From positions 37,775,430-37,839,429 of the forward strand of contig CM056588.1 of the NCBI GenBank assembly GCA_029721435.1: a stretch of DNA of 64,000 bases. Direction: 5' to 3'. The DNA is from Gymnothorax reevesii (Eukaryota; Chordata; Actinopteri; Anguilliformes; Muraenidae). The notes below the pieces were generated by a model. The model saw only the letters and a list, made by a program, of their open reading frames with translations. It ran no database searches and was not told where the DNA came from. The first letter of the stretch is position 1. The number at the start of each line of letters is the position of its first letter. Made by a program: the position numbers and the translations under genes. Shown in pieces: positions 37,078 through 48,737 of this stretch.

Positions 37078-38539
37078 GAAATAATGCAATCATCAACATT
37101 TTATTCAAAAAGGGTGATAGAAGCGAGTGTGGAAATTACAGGGGGATATCTCTACTAAGCATCAAAGGCAAAATTTTTGCAGATATCATCTTGCAAAGAC
37201 TACAGTTGCTAGCAGATCATATATACCCTAAGTCTCAATCAGGGCACCGTGCTGGTAGGAGCACTACTGACGGAATATTTACCATTCGGCAGCATATGGA
37301 TAAGACCAGAGAGCAACGCAGAAACCTGTACATAAACTTCGTAAAAGCTTTCGACACCATCAATCGTGAACTCCTCTTTATAATCCTTAGTAAATTGGGC
37401 TGCCCACCCAAGTTTATAAGAATAATAAAGAGGTTGTATTCTGATGTTCTTGCCAGACTGATTGCGGATGGAGAACTAACCCAGGCATTCGAAAACAACT
37501 GTGGTGTCAAACAAGGATGCAAGTTAGCACCGACTCTTTTTGGCATCTATGCAGCTGTCCTGCTCTGGCTCCCCTTCAAGAAAATCAAACATACTTGTAG
37601 CATTCAGATAAGATTCTGGTTTGATGGCGATCTCTCTGATCTTCGCAGACTTAAAGCAAAAACAAAAGTCTTCACTGAATTTATCAGAGAAGCACAGTAT
37701 GCCGATGATATTGCCATATTTAGCGATACACCAGAAGGCCTGCAGTCACTATTTACATCCAATAATCAACTTGCCAAAAGAACGGGGATGCGCATCAACA
37801 CGACAAAGATGGAGACCATGTGTATTGATAATAACGCTGACTTCTTTGTAGGTGGCAAAAAGCTGGCCAATGTCACTCGCTTTAAGTACCTTGGTAGCTA
37901 CCTGTCAAGTGATTGCTCAATGAGAGAGGAACTCACATCCCGTATTCAAGCAGTATCATGTACCTATGATCGGCTCCGGAAAAGAGTTTTCGACTCACGT
38001 GATCTCACTGTACCAACTAAGGTTGTATACAACCAGTGCTTAGTGCCACTTTTAAAGTACTGTAGTGAAACATGGACTTCATACCAACATGAAGTCAGAG
38101 AGCCCCCACTTTGCAACAACGCCATCTGTGTATTATTCTTAAGATCGAATGGGACAATTTCAGTAGGAACGAGGAAGTCCTCAGGCGCGCCAATGTCGAA
38201 GACATCGAAATTAAATTAGTTAGTAGTCGTCTCCGCTGGCTAGGGCACCTCTGTTGCATGGACGATAATAGAGCCCCAAAACAACTACTATTCTCTGAAC
38301 TGGCAAGTGGATCACGTCCAGTCGGCCGCCCTAAACTCCGCTTCAAGGACACAGTAAAAAAAGATCTAAAATGTGGAAAGGTGCTCGACACGTGGCAACA
38401 TTCCGTGCTAGATAGAGAAAATTGGAGAGCTGTGACAAAGTCTATCTGCAAATCGTATTGTAATAAAAGGGTTGCTACCTACCATAAGCAGAAGGAAGCG
38501 CGGCGAAAAAGAGCAAAGAGAACTGAAAGTGAACTGTGA
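37078..38539 (+). pseudogene. non-LTR retrotransposon reverse transcriptase, truncated
   Basis: In-frame from about 37095, KKGDRSECGNYRGISLLS leads into SGHRAGRSTTDGIFTIRQ, NGVKQG-type motif GVKQGCKLAPTLFG and the catalytic AQYADDIAIF, then FKYLGSYLSS. The main frame 37191-38219 loses similarity at about 38100. The C-terminal part continues in another frame at 38111-38539 (LRWLGHLCCMDD, then SGSRPVGRPKLRFKD), ending TGA. The 5' end, including the endonuclease, is missing. One frameshift or small deletion therefore separates RT and C-terminus. The LINE clade was not assigned. Confidence 0.82.
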
Positions 38540-38860
38540 CATACCCGTTTGCGGGTGTTGGCGTGTATGTATGTGTAGCTAGCCAAATAGCCTGCTCGAA
38601 AGTATTCCATTGTGAGCGAACTGTAGCCCATTTAGCTTGCTAGCCAATTGGCCATGAGGCTACATACATTGGCGTGCTAGTTATGACACACAGTTCGAAA
38701 TCACTTGCTAGGAAGCCAACTAGCTCGCTAATGAGTATGACAGTGTATGCAAACTTTACCATTATTTTGTCAGCGTAATTATTTCTGAGTATACTTCAGT
38801 CATTGAAAGCGAACTGCAGCCTTTTCAGCTCGCTAGCCAGTTGGCTATGTCGCTTAATGC

Positions 38861-39164
38861 TGTAGCGAGTCACTCATTGTATGGGTTTATTAGGGGTTAT
38901 TGTAATGTTATGATTGCGTTCAAGCTGATGTTCTGTGATTGGGTTACTGGGATAATGTGGGGGTGGTTTTGTGGGTGCAAGGAACTGTGGGGGTTGGAAC
39001 AGGAGGAAGCGAAGAAGTTTTGCAGGCTTCGGGAGTAAAATGTCTATGCACCTGTTTTTTTTATCAGTTCTGTTTATGTGGCGTGGCTGTGTCTAACAAC
39101 AGCTTCTTCATTAAAGTGACGCTACTTGTCAACTCGGTGTGTTATCTGGCTACCAACCGCTACA
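38861..39164 (+). repeat. 5' LTR of Ty3/Gypsy element
   Basis: It starts tgtagcgagtcactc and ends aaccgctaca. It matches the 3' LTR over the full 304 bp except at three sites (one A/G near 38912 and two in the 'atcagt'/'aaccgt' stretch near 39063-39065). Confidence 0.95.
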
Positions 39165-39263
39165 ACTGGTGTCAAAAGTAAACTTTCATTTAGCTACCTC
39201 GGCTGTCTAGTTCGGTGTGTGAGGAGGGTTAGCATCGCTGCTACCTCCCTGTTGCTACGTGTG

Positions 39264-40292
39264 ATGGATCACAACGTGATTTTCAAAGTGGAGGAGGAGG
39301 ACGACGAGTATGCTTATTCTCCACCGGAGATGGGGAGCGGACTGGACACGCGTCAGAAATTTCCCGAGGTAAAAAGCGAGTCGGCGCCCGGTGAGAATCC
39401 TTTCTTCGCGCGTGCTGGCGGAGTTGGGCTAAGGAGTGGAGACTTTATCCCTCGTGCACCGATGACGTCAAACAATGCTCCGAGCCAGGATGTAAACAAC
39501 AATGGCGGCGCTCGTGGTCTGAACCTACCGGTAGGGATAAAAACTACTAAATATGCGGGAAAATCAGACTGGGATGCTTTCCAGGCTCAGTTTGAATTGT
39601 TGGCTCGTGCAAGTGGCTGGTCTGATGATCAAAAAGCACTCCAGCTCGCTCTTTGTCTCACGGACGATGCTTTATCTTGCCTGCTGCTTTTGGATCCGAG
39701 CGAGAGGGCTAATTACAGTGCGCTTACCGGTGCGCTCGGGCGCCGTTTTGGGCAATGTTTTCGGTCCGAGCTCCTGAGGTCAGAGTTACACGGACGTCAG
39801 AGGCGTGGAGGGGAGTCACTGAGGGCCCTGGCAAATGATATCGAGGGGCTCACACGACGGGCATATGCACACATGCCCAACACCGTGCAAACTGAATTGG
39901 CACGTGATCAGTTCATCTGAACACTTTTCCCCCCTGATCTGCGTGTTCACACTCAGCTAGCCCGCCCCCACACACTGACGGATGCACTGGAGTATGCGCT
40001 GGAGAGAGAGATGGTGATGGGCGCTGCGCTACAGGGTGCTACTCCTCTGGTTAGGGCAGCTGGGGAGTGTGAAATGACTGTCCAGCGGCCACCATGGGTA
40101 GATGAGGTGGCTGAAATGATCAGGGGGCTCACTCTACCTGCTGGGCGCCGCCATCAGAATCTGACAGCAGCCCAGCAGACACAGCCGGAGGGCCAGGCAC
40201 GCCTCTGCTGGGGCTGTGGTCAGGCCGGGCACCTGAAGAGGAACTGCCTCGCTCGGGCTAGAGCTGCGGAAAACGGGGCGGGGTCACAGTAG
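39264..40292 (+). pseudogene. gag: gag of Ty3/Gypsy element, one internal stop
   Basis: The frame starts MDHNVIFKVEEEDDEYAYSP. A capsid-like region follows (WDAFQAQFELLARASGW, then RANYSALTGALGRRFGQCF) and the frame meets TGA at 39918-39920. The same frame reopens directly (TLFPPDLRVHTQLARP) and runs to a CCHC zinc knuckle (CWGCGQAGHLKRNC, 40207-40248) before TAG at 40290-40292. The knuckle binds the element's RNA. A single nonsense codon thus cuts off the C-terminal part. The first ATG with a good gag-like N-terminus was chosen; the frame is open upstream to 39126. Confidence 0.88.
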
Positions 40293-43200
40293 GCGGGACA
40301 CTGTGTGACCCCAGGACAATGTCCCGTGCACTACCACCTCAGGGGGCTTTGGTCCCCAAGGGTCGCAGTGATGGGGAGCAGAGCGTGGTAGTGGTGGGAA
40401 AGACTTCAATTTCGGACTTTTGCCATATTCCCATATGCGTAGAGGGGGTTCCATGCACAGCCTTGGTTGACACGGGATCTACAGTTACAGTGGTGCGGCC
40501 TGAGGTGGTGCCTATAGGGAAACAGCTGGAGGACACAGCAGTTCAACTCCGTACCGTTACTGGTGAGCTTGCACCAATGAAGGGGAGGGGTCTGCTGAGG
40601 GTCACAGTTGGAGGGCGGACCATGACGCATACTGTGTGGGTTGCAGAGGTACAAGACCCCTGCATTTTGGGGCTGGACTTTTTGCGAGAGAAGGGTTGCC
40701 AGTTGGACCTGGGTAAAGCCACACTGAGTTTTAGTGATGGACAGGTAGTGAACATGAGGCCCCTAGATACCCATACAACAGCGCTGTCACCAGGACCCCA
40801 CAGCTGCTGTGTGGGGGAGGCCCAGCCGGGGGGGCGGGAAGCTACCAGTGAAGCAACCCCCCATGAACTTCAGCGTGGGGCGGAGCAAGCCGCCTGTGGC
40901 CCAGCTGTTACAGTATGCACACCACAGTCATCTGCACCGGAGCCAGGGGGCTGTGGAACTGTACCAGGCTGGGATGAGAAAAGACAGAGAGCACTGCGTG
41001 AGGTATGGCAAAGGAGTGCAGAGGGCCTCGACGCACAACAGCAGCAGCAGCTATGGCAGCTGTTGACAGAGTTCAATGTCTGTTTTTCCTGTGACGAGAC
41101 AGAGCTGGGTCTGACCTCCCTGGTGCAACACTCCATAGACACAGGCACCACTGCACCAATACGACAGCGTCCCCGCCGCCTTTCCCTGGCCAGACAGGAA
41201 GCAGCAGACCGGCAGTTGTCCTACATGCTGCGTGCAGGCATCGTTGAGCCGTCTGAAAGCCCCTGGGCATCCCCAGTGGTTATGGTGCCAAAGAAGGGGG
41301 GTGAGTGGCGCTTCTGCGCTGATTATCGTCGGCTCAACGCGGTCACCAAAAAAGGTTCCTTTCCCCTCCCACGCGTCGACGAGTGCCTGGATCTGGTGGC
41401 GGGGTCCTCCTGGTTCTCCTCCCTTGACCTCAGGAGTGGTTACTGGCAGGTTCCACTCTCTCCTGAGGCGTGGCCCAAGACAGCATACTGCACGAGGGAT
41501 GGACTGTGGCAGTTTAAAGTGCTCTGTTTCGGACTCTGCAATGCTCCCGCCACCTTCGAACGCCTAATGGAGAGGGTGTTGGCAGGTATCCCGCGTTCTG
41601 AATGCCTGGTGTTCCTCGATGACATCCTAGCCCATGGCAGCTCATTCGACACGGCTAGGGCTGCACTGAGACGGGTGCTGCAGCGGGTCCGGGAGGCCGG
41701 GCTGAAGCTGCACCCTGAAAAGTGCAAGTTGCTGCACCGGGAGCTGACCTTCCTGGGGCATTGGGTGGGGGGCGAAGGAATCGGCACCACAGAGGATAAA
41801 GTGAGAGCCATACATGAGTGGCCGACCCCTGCAGACCAGAAGGAGCTCAAAAGTTTTTTGGGACTGGCTTCCTATTACAGGAAGTTTGTGCGGGGGTTTT
41901 CATGCATCGCTACTCCCCTGTACAGACTCCTGCAGAAAGAGCAGCCATTCCTCTGGTCAGATGACTGTGACAGGGCTTTTCGCACACTGCAGCAGGCCCT
42001 GACAAGCACACCAGTCCTGGTACCCCCTGACCCTGATCTACATTTTGTTCTGGACACAGATGCGAGTGGGGAGGGGGTAGGGGCTGTCCTGTCACAGGTG
42101 TGGCCTGAAGGTGAGAGGGTTGTCGCCTACTACAGCAAGGCCCTGAGCAAAGCAGAGCGGAGATACTGTGTCACACGGAGGGAGCTGCTTGCAGCAGTGT
42201 TTTCGATTCGACACTTCAAGTATTACCTGTGTGGCCAGCCCTTCACCTTGCGCACTGACCATGCCTCCCTGCAGTGGCTAATGACATTCCGAGAGCCAGA
42301 GGGTCAGCTGGCACGTTGGCTGGAGGAACTGCAGTGCTACGAATTCAAGGTGATCTATCGGGCAGGAGCGAGGCACAGCAACGCAGATGCACTTTAACGA
42401 CGGCCGTGTAGTGCAGACGGCTGCCGGTACTGCGATCGCCGTGAGGAGAGAGAACAGGAGCTGGTGCAGGAGCCGGGTGGAGAGGTACGATGTGAGCTGA
42501 GCAGGGAACTGCGGGTGGTGGACAACACAGCCTGGGCGGAAGGACAGCGACAAGACCCAGACCTGCAGCCGGTGGTGTTATGGGTGGAGGCACAGCAGCG
42601 GGCCCCGTGGGAGGAGGTGGCCGCTCTCTCCCCATGGACAAAAGGACTGTGGTCCAAGTTCTCACACCTACGGATGCAGGATGGGGTTCTCCAGAGAGCA
42701 TGGGTGGAGCCAGCTACTGGGGAAAAGAGATGGCAGATCGTGGTGCCCAAGGGAATGCAGGAAACGGTCCTGGCAGCCATGCATGGCACTGCTGGGTCAG
42801 GGCACTTTGGCGTGACAAAGACTCTTCGTCGCCTGCGTCAGGCCTTTTACTGGGGCCGTATGAGAGTTGATGTGGAGGACTTTTGCCGGTGCTGTGACCT
42901 CTGCACTGCTCGCAAGGGCCCACAGGGCCAGTCCAGGGCTCACTTACAACAGTTTCCAGTGGGGGAGCCGATGCAGCGCGTGGGGGTCGATGTTGTGGGC
43001 CCTTTGCCATGCACAGAGAGAGGTAACCGCTACATTCTCACTGCAGTGGACTATTTCACTAAATGGACTGAAGCCTACGCACTGCCTGATCAGGAAGCAG
43101 AGACAATAGTGGATGCACTGCTTGGGGGGATGTTTAGCCGGTTGGGTGTCCCAGAATCCATCCACAGTGATCAGGGGAGAAACTTTGAGTCGAAGGTGTT

Positions 43201-44131
43201 TGCCACAATGTGCTCCCGCTTAGGCATCACAAAGACCCGCACTACACCACTCCACCCCCAGAGTGACGGCTTAGTTGAAAGGTTCAATCGCACCCTGGGG
43301 GAACAGTTATCCCTATTGACTTCCAACCATCAGTTAGACTGGGATATGCACTTACCTTTTGTTTTAATGGCATGCCGCACAGCGATCCAGGAGTCCTCTG
43401 CATGCACACCTGCTCTTCTCATGCTGGGTCGGGAGCTGAGAACACCTGCTGAGTTGGCTTTCGGGAGAGCACCGGACACTCCGCCCGTCCCCGCGGGTCC
43501 TGCCTATGCCAAGCGGCTGCAGGATCGCTTGGACTCGGCACACGCATATGCCCGCAGGCAAATGCAGGTCGCTGGCGTGCGACAGAAAAGAAACTATGAC
43601 CTGCGTGCGAAAGGGCGTCACTTCGCCGTTGGGGAGCTGGTGTGGGTCTACTCACCCAAGAGAAAGAGGGGCAGATGCCCCAAACTGGACAGCCATTGGG
43701 TGGGGCCAGGTCTCATCCTGGAGCGCATGGGTGAGGTGGTATATCGGGTGCAATTACCCTCCCAGGGGCGGAAGGTCGCGCTCCACCGGGATCGGCTGGC
43801 ACCATACAGGGGCTCCGCGATATCTGGGAGGGCTACGGGAACTGCCACGCCCAATGAACCGAGTCTGACAGCCAGCCAAGACAGCGCCGGGAGCGGGGTC
43901 CTAAATGCAAGCCCAGTGCCCTCTACTCATCCTGCAGCCAGCCCAGCGAGCGCCTGGTCCGGGGTTCCGCTGGCAAGCCCCGGTCCATCTACACCTCCCG
44001 TTGGGGGGGGGGGCACCCCACCTCATGATACCACGCCCCGGGGGCGTCCACGAAGGAGGAGACGTGTGCCGCTGAGATTCAGGGACTTTGTCCTCGGGGT
44101 CGAGGACTTCAGTAAGGGGGGGGTAGTGTAG
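40262..44131 (+). pseudogene. pol: pol of Ty3/Gypsy element, one internal stop
   Basis: Pol is in the -1 frame relative to gag and overlaps its end by about 30 bases; an ATG lies at 40319. Domains in order: aspartic protease (ALVDTGSTVTVV, residues about 48-59 from that ATG), RT (catalytic FLDDIL near residue 433), RNase H (LDTDASGEGVG near 577). A TAA follows at 42395-42397, at the RNase H to linker junction. The same frame continues with an HHCC zinc-binding region, the DDE integrase core (VDVVGPLP, HSDQGRNFES, GLVERFNR) and a GPY/F-like C-terminal module, ending in the 3' LTR start. There is no chromodomain and no env. Confidence 0.93.
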
Positions 44132-44430
44132 CGAGTCACTCATTGTATGGGTTTATTAGGGGTTATTGTAATGTTATGGTTGCGTTCAAGCTGATGTTCT
44201 GTGATTGGGTTACTGGGATAATGTGGGGGTGGTTTTGTGGGTGCAAGGAACTGTGGGGGTTGGAACAGGAGGAAGCGAAGAAGTTTTGCAGGCTTCGGGA
44301 GTAAAATGTCTATGCACCTGTTTTTTTTAACCGTTCTGTTTATGTGGCGTGGCTGTGTCTAACAACAGCTTCTTCATTAAAGTGACGCTACTTGTCAACT
44401 CGGTGTGTTATCTGGCTACCAACCGCTACA
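44127..44430 (+). repeat. 3' LTR of Ty3/Gypsy element
   Basis: The second copy of the 304-bp LTR, directly preceded by the polypurine tract. The last pol codons overlap its first bases. An 'attaaa' motif near its 3' part could serve as polyadenylation signal. Confidence 0.95.
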
Positions 44431-45775
44431 ATACATTGGCGTGCTAGCTATACTATTGCTAGCTAGGTAGCTAGCCAGCGAATAAGAATGTAAGCAAACT
44501 GTAGGGGGACCAGAATTTCAGAATAGCAACGCATGTACGGTACAGAAAAAAATATGGCTCCCCGCTCGTGCTTGGATGCCGAAAAGAATTCTGGGTTATG
44601 CGTGCTGTCAAGTTCACACAAGTTACCATCCAATGCATCCTCAGAAAAATGGGCGCGTCAAGAACACTTCCGGGACTGGTAACCATTCTCGTAGAGATGC
44701 GAACGTTCAATTGAGAAAGTACTTGGTCTCAGATGGATGACGTTTCTCAAGTTCACAAGAACAGAAGTACAGAGAAGAACACATATTGAGAAACCGCCTT
44801 AATGTCTATGGGATCTACTGCCCATTTCCGCATGCGCACCGGTGACACTACTTGGACAAACTGCCTGAAATGCGACATTTCAGGGATTTTGAGTCATTTT
44901 GCGCTGCAGATGAATTAAATGCATTATGGATAATGATGATGAATTAATCCGTGTTAACGCGTTAATTTTGACAGCCCAAATTCATGCTGAACATGTACAT
45001 CTGTCCCATTTCTCACAAATCAAGCAGACTATTCTGGCCAGCGAAGTTTATTTTCTTGCCCATGTACCATAACCACACATGCAGTTATTCTTATGGAAAT
45101 TAAACACATTCAAAAAATACTGCAGTATATCCAACTTATATTAGGGATTGCATACAGTATCTGTTATGAGGCAAACAGAATCTGAAACAAAACCCTGAAA
45201 TAAAATATAAAAATAATAAATTCTCTTCACTGAAATCAGGCAAAGACAAACTGCAAAAATAATGCGTAGCATGTTTCCGTAGGTTTTGTTTCCTAAAAGT
45301 ATGGTTTGAGTTGGACGCATTAGGACTCATTTTGGTCCACACTGGGTGAACATTTTTGTTGTTCCACCAGAACTTGCTGGCTACGTTGGTTAAATCTGCA
45401 TGAACATTAGAGGGAATCTAACAGGGAGAAAATTAACTTTTCAAACTTAGGAACAATTAAGAGAGCTAATTAGCTGCTGGCTAATTGCTGCTTACTTACA
45501 CTTCGCTACCCAGCTCCTTGTCAGTTTTATTTATATCATGGTGCAATTACGCTAATGATCGGGTTTGAAGCAGGAGCTGCGTCTGTGAACTTGAAAGACC
45601 TTAAGGACACTTTGGCATAGAGCAAATAAAAAACATTCTGCTCGCAAATGATGTACCATTGAGTAAAATCAGCCTTTCCTTTCTTGATTTCAATTCTCTG
45701 TTCATTTGGAGCGATGCAAATTAAAAGTATCACATTTCATGGAAAATCAATTTACATCTCAATTCCACCTATTCC
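44431..45775. other. intronic repeats and AT-rich DNA
   Basis: Begins with 'tagctaggtagctagcc' motifs of an older fish element also seen left of the LTR element. At about 44945-44980 it includes 'gtgttaacgcgttaattttg' followed by 'acagccc', a terminal sequence shared by many fish DNA transposons. No gene was recognised. Confidence 0.45.
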
Positions 45776-45777
45776 AG

Positions 45778-45935
45778 GATGTACAGTCAGGTCCATAAAT
45801 ATTCCTTCCATGACAAAGTTATTGTTATTTCAGCTGTATCCCTCATAATGTTGGACATGAAATTAAGCAATTTATGTGAGCTCAAGGCACAGACTGGCAG
45901 CTTAGATTTGAGCATATTTACAACAAAATTGGCTG
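45778..45935 (+). mobile_element. terminal fragment of a Tc1-type fish element
   Basis: 'gtacagtcaggtccataaat' begins the fragment, followed by 'gctcaaggcacagactggcag' with an 'atttgagcatatttaca' end. This is the order of a common fish Tc1-type terminal region. Only one end is present. Confidence 0.45.
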
Positions 45936-46382
45936 AGCAGTGTTGGAACTACGGCACTTTTTACTGATGACGCCACCTTTTTTAAAGACAGCAAAAGTGA
46001 ATGGGCTATTGCTCCATGGCCAGTTGGATTTCAGCCAGTTATTTTTCCCGTCTAGTTGCTGTTAGGTATTAGCATTCAGAAAAGATTACAATAAAACAAA
46101 AGCATCTAAAAAAATGCCCGCTTGGCCAGACATGGCCAAAATTGAACTTGGTCTAGATTTACATTTGGGCTGGGTATCGTCAAGGACGTCACGGTACAAT
46201 ACGTACTAAAATAGAGTGCCGGACGATTCGATACATACCTCGGTAGTGTGACGAACGATTTGACGCGATAACGATACTGAAACGATAACGATATAGGCCA
46301 TATATTGCAAAACTCATCATTTTTTGAAATGGTATAAATGGTGCTGAGAATACAACTTTCTGTGTACGTCTTATGTAATCTA

Positions 46383-47929
46383 CAAGCCCGATTCAAAATA
46401 GTTGGGGCAAAGTGTAAATTGTAAATAAAATCAAAATGCAATGACTTTCAAATGACACCAGCCAGTATTTTATTCACAACAGAACAGAGATAACATAGCC
46501 AACGTTGAAACTGAGAAATTTTACAATTTTATCCACAAAATGAGCTCATTTCAAATTTGATGGCTGCTACAGGTCTCAAAAAAGTTGGGACAGGGGCATG
46601 TTTACCATGGTGTAGTATCCCCTCTTCTTTTTAACCCAGAGTGGAGGCGCCTGGCCATTGAGGAGACAAATTTCATGAGTTTAGCCATTGGAATTTGATC
46701 CCATTCTTGTTTAATACTGGTTTCCAGTTGCTGGAGAGTTTTGGGTCTCCTTTAATGGACTTAAGCGCCAAATATTCTCAATCAATGAAAGATCAGGACT
46801 GCAGGCAGGCCAGTTCAGCACTCTTCTACTACGAAGCCATGTAATAGCTGCAATATGTGGTTTTGCATTGTCCTGCTGAAATACACAAGGTTTTCCCTGG
46901 AATAGTTGTCTTCTGGAAGGGAGCATATGTTGCTCTAAAACCTTTATATACCTTTCAGCATTCATGGTGCTTTTTAAAACATGCAAGTGTCCCACACCAT
47001 GAACTGAGCACTGATAACAGGAGGGGTGGTCAATCTCCTCTTTAGCCCGGAGAACATGACGCCCATGTTTTCCAACAAGAATGTCAAATTTGGACCCTTC
47101 TGACCACAGGACACTTTGCCACTTTGCTACAGTCCATTTGAAATGAAACTTGGCCCACAGAATACGGCAGGGCTTCTGAATCATGCTTGACAATGGCTTC
47201 CTTTTTGTATGAGAGAATTTTAGGTGGTGTCTATGGATGGCATGGCAGACTGTGTTTACAGACAGTGGCTTCTTGAAGTATTCCTGGGCCCATTTAGTAA
47301 TGTCAATGACAGAATCATGCTGGTGAGCGATGCACTGTCTGGTGTCTGAGGGCCCGAAGATCACGGGCATCCAGTAAAGTTCTACGGCCTTGTCCCTTAC
47401 TCACAGAGATTTTTCCAGTTTCTCTGAATCTTTTGATGATGTTATGCACTGTCGATGATGAGGCCTTCAAAGCCTTTGCAACTTGACGTTGAGGAACATT
47501 GTTTTTAAGGTATTCCACAATTTTTTAATGCAAGCCTTCACAGGTTGGAGAGCCTCTGGCCATCCTTCCTTCTGAGAGACTCAGCCTCTCTAAGACATGC
47601 CTTTTATAGCCAATCTTGTTATATACGTGATGCAATTTAACTTACTACTAAATTACTTGGTAAATGTTCTTTCAGCTGATTCTCTTATATATTAATTGCT
47701 TTTTCAGCCCTTTTTTGCCTGTGTCCCAACTTTTTTGAGACCTGTTGCAGCCAGAAAATTTGAAATAAGCTCATCTTCTGGATAAAATGTAAAATGTCTC
47801 AGTTTCAACATTTGAAATGTTATATATGTTTGATTGTAAATAAAATATTGGCTTGTGATCTGAAAGTCATTGCATTTTGATTTTATTCACAATTTACACT
47901 TCATTCCAACTATTTCGGAATTGGGGTTG
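46383..47929 (-). mobile_element. Tc1/mariner element copy 1, 1547 bp, TA target
   Basis: The left terminus (caagcccgattcaaaatagtt) and right terminus (inverse of aactatttcggaattggggttg) form inverted repeats. Inverted similarity continues through 'aaaatcaaaatgcaatgact'. TA flanks it at 46381-46382 and 47930-47931. It carries a broken minus-strand transposase. Full length suggests movement before the coding decay seen now. Confidence 0.88.
46711..47518 (-). pseudogene. Tc1-type transposase, copy 1, broken
   Basis: The N-terminal helix-turn-helix lies at 47518-47315 (KNNVPQRQVAKALKASSSTV, then HNIIKRFRETGKI). The second helix-turn-helix and DDE core lie in another frame at 47370-46711. The frame change falls near 47340. 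Within the core the segment after VLW reads SEGSKFDIL, so the first catalytic Asp is not at its expected place. A short deletion removes residues before [17 protein letters not shown]. The second Asp (FQQDNAKPH) and the Glu (SLIENIW) are present. Non-functional as read. Confidence 0.85.
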
Positions 47930-47934
47930 TATTT

Positions 47935-48420
47935 ACTTAAGAGAGGTATGGTCGCATTCATAGAAAAAAGAGCCCCCACATTCAATTCTGCTTTGACTGT
48001 TTTTAGAGTTTAATTTAAAAAAAGAGGTAGCAAAAGTGGTCCAGAGTGGGACCAAATATGTTCTGTTTGAGTAGGATTAGCACAATTGTTTACTGTGTTG
48101 ATACAAGACATCAAATTTAAGGGAATATCAACTTGAAATGTGGATTTGTGTGTTCAGCATTTTTTTTCCAAATGACTTCAAAACAGTGCAGCCTGAAATT
48201 GCACAACAGCAGAGGTTTCCCAGATCCATTTGGCTTATCCAAATAGTGCCTTCTTTGCAAATATGTAACAAAGAAGCACAGAATTTTTCTCAAATCTAAT
48301 TCTCTGTGGAGGAACGTAAAAAAAATACTAGCTCTTTGGAGGTAAGTTTTTTTCTGTAAGATTCTACTGACAGGTCAGGCAAATCAATGAACAAAAATAA
48401 AAACAACTACCAGTAGAGAT
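47935..48420. other. intronic DNA, nothing recognised
   Basis: AT-rich sequence between the Tc1 copy and the degenerate tandem array near the syt7 linker exon. Confidence 0.45.
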
Positions 48421-48439
48421 GGGTAACTGACATGCAAAA

Positions 48440-48670
48440 TGAAAATACACAAGAAAATGCAAGAAAGAATGGATAACAGGGCAGGAGTAAGGATAACTCA
48501 AAGGTAGAGTGGACAGCAGGGAGAAATAATGGATAACCAAGAGGAGAACTGGATGACAGACCAGGTGAGTAGATAACCATGCATAGGAATGGATAACAAA
48601 AAGGCAGAATGGATAACCCAGAGATGGGATGGATAACAACCCTGAAAAATGGCTAATTAACCAGAAACCA
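48440..48670. repeat. degenerate 'aatggataac' tandem array
   Basis: About ten spaced occurrences of 'ggataac' or 'ggatgac' with A/G-rich spacers at roughly 20-25 bp intervals. The array ends about 70 bp from the donor of the syt7 linker exon at 48738-48846. Confidence 0.65.
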
Positions 48671-48737
48671 AACAGCTTACATGGGGAATGGGTTACTGAG
48701 AGAGTGTATGAATCACCCATTGGGTGAAACTGCTTAC

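Larger units (their letters stand above)
38861..44430 (+). mobile_element. Ty3/Gypsy LTR retrotransposon, near-complete and young
   Basis: Two 304-bp LTRs (38861-39164 and 44127-44430), both TG...CA, bound a 4.96-kb interior in the order gag, protease, RT, RNase H, integrase, which defines Ty3/Gypsy. By eye the LTRs differ at only 3 positions. A primer-binding-site-like 'tggtgtcaaaagt' follows the 5' LTR, and a polypurine tract 'aaggggggggtag' precedes the 3' LTR. The gag and pol frames are each broken by one in-frame stop. No matching target-site duplication flanks the element (ttaatgc versus atacatt). GC-richer than the surrounding intron. Confidence 0.95.

Noticed and set aside
38861..44430. 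Endogenous retrovirus with env
   Set aside because: No env-like frame follows the integrase; pol runs directly into the 3' LTR. The order and motifs are Ty3/Gypsy.
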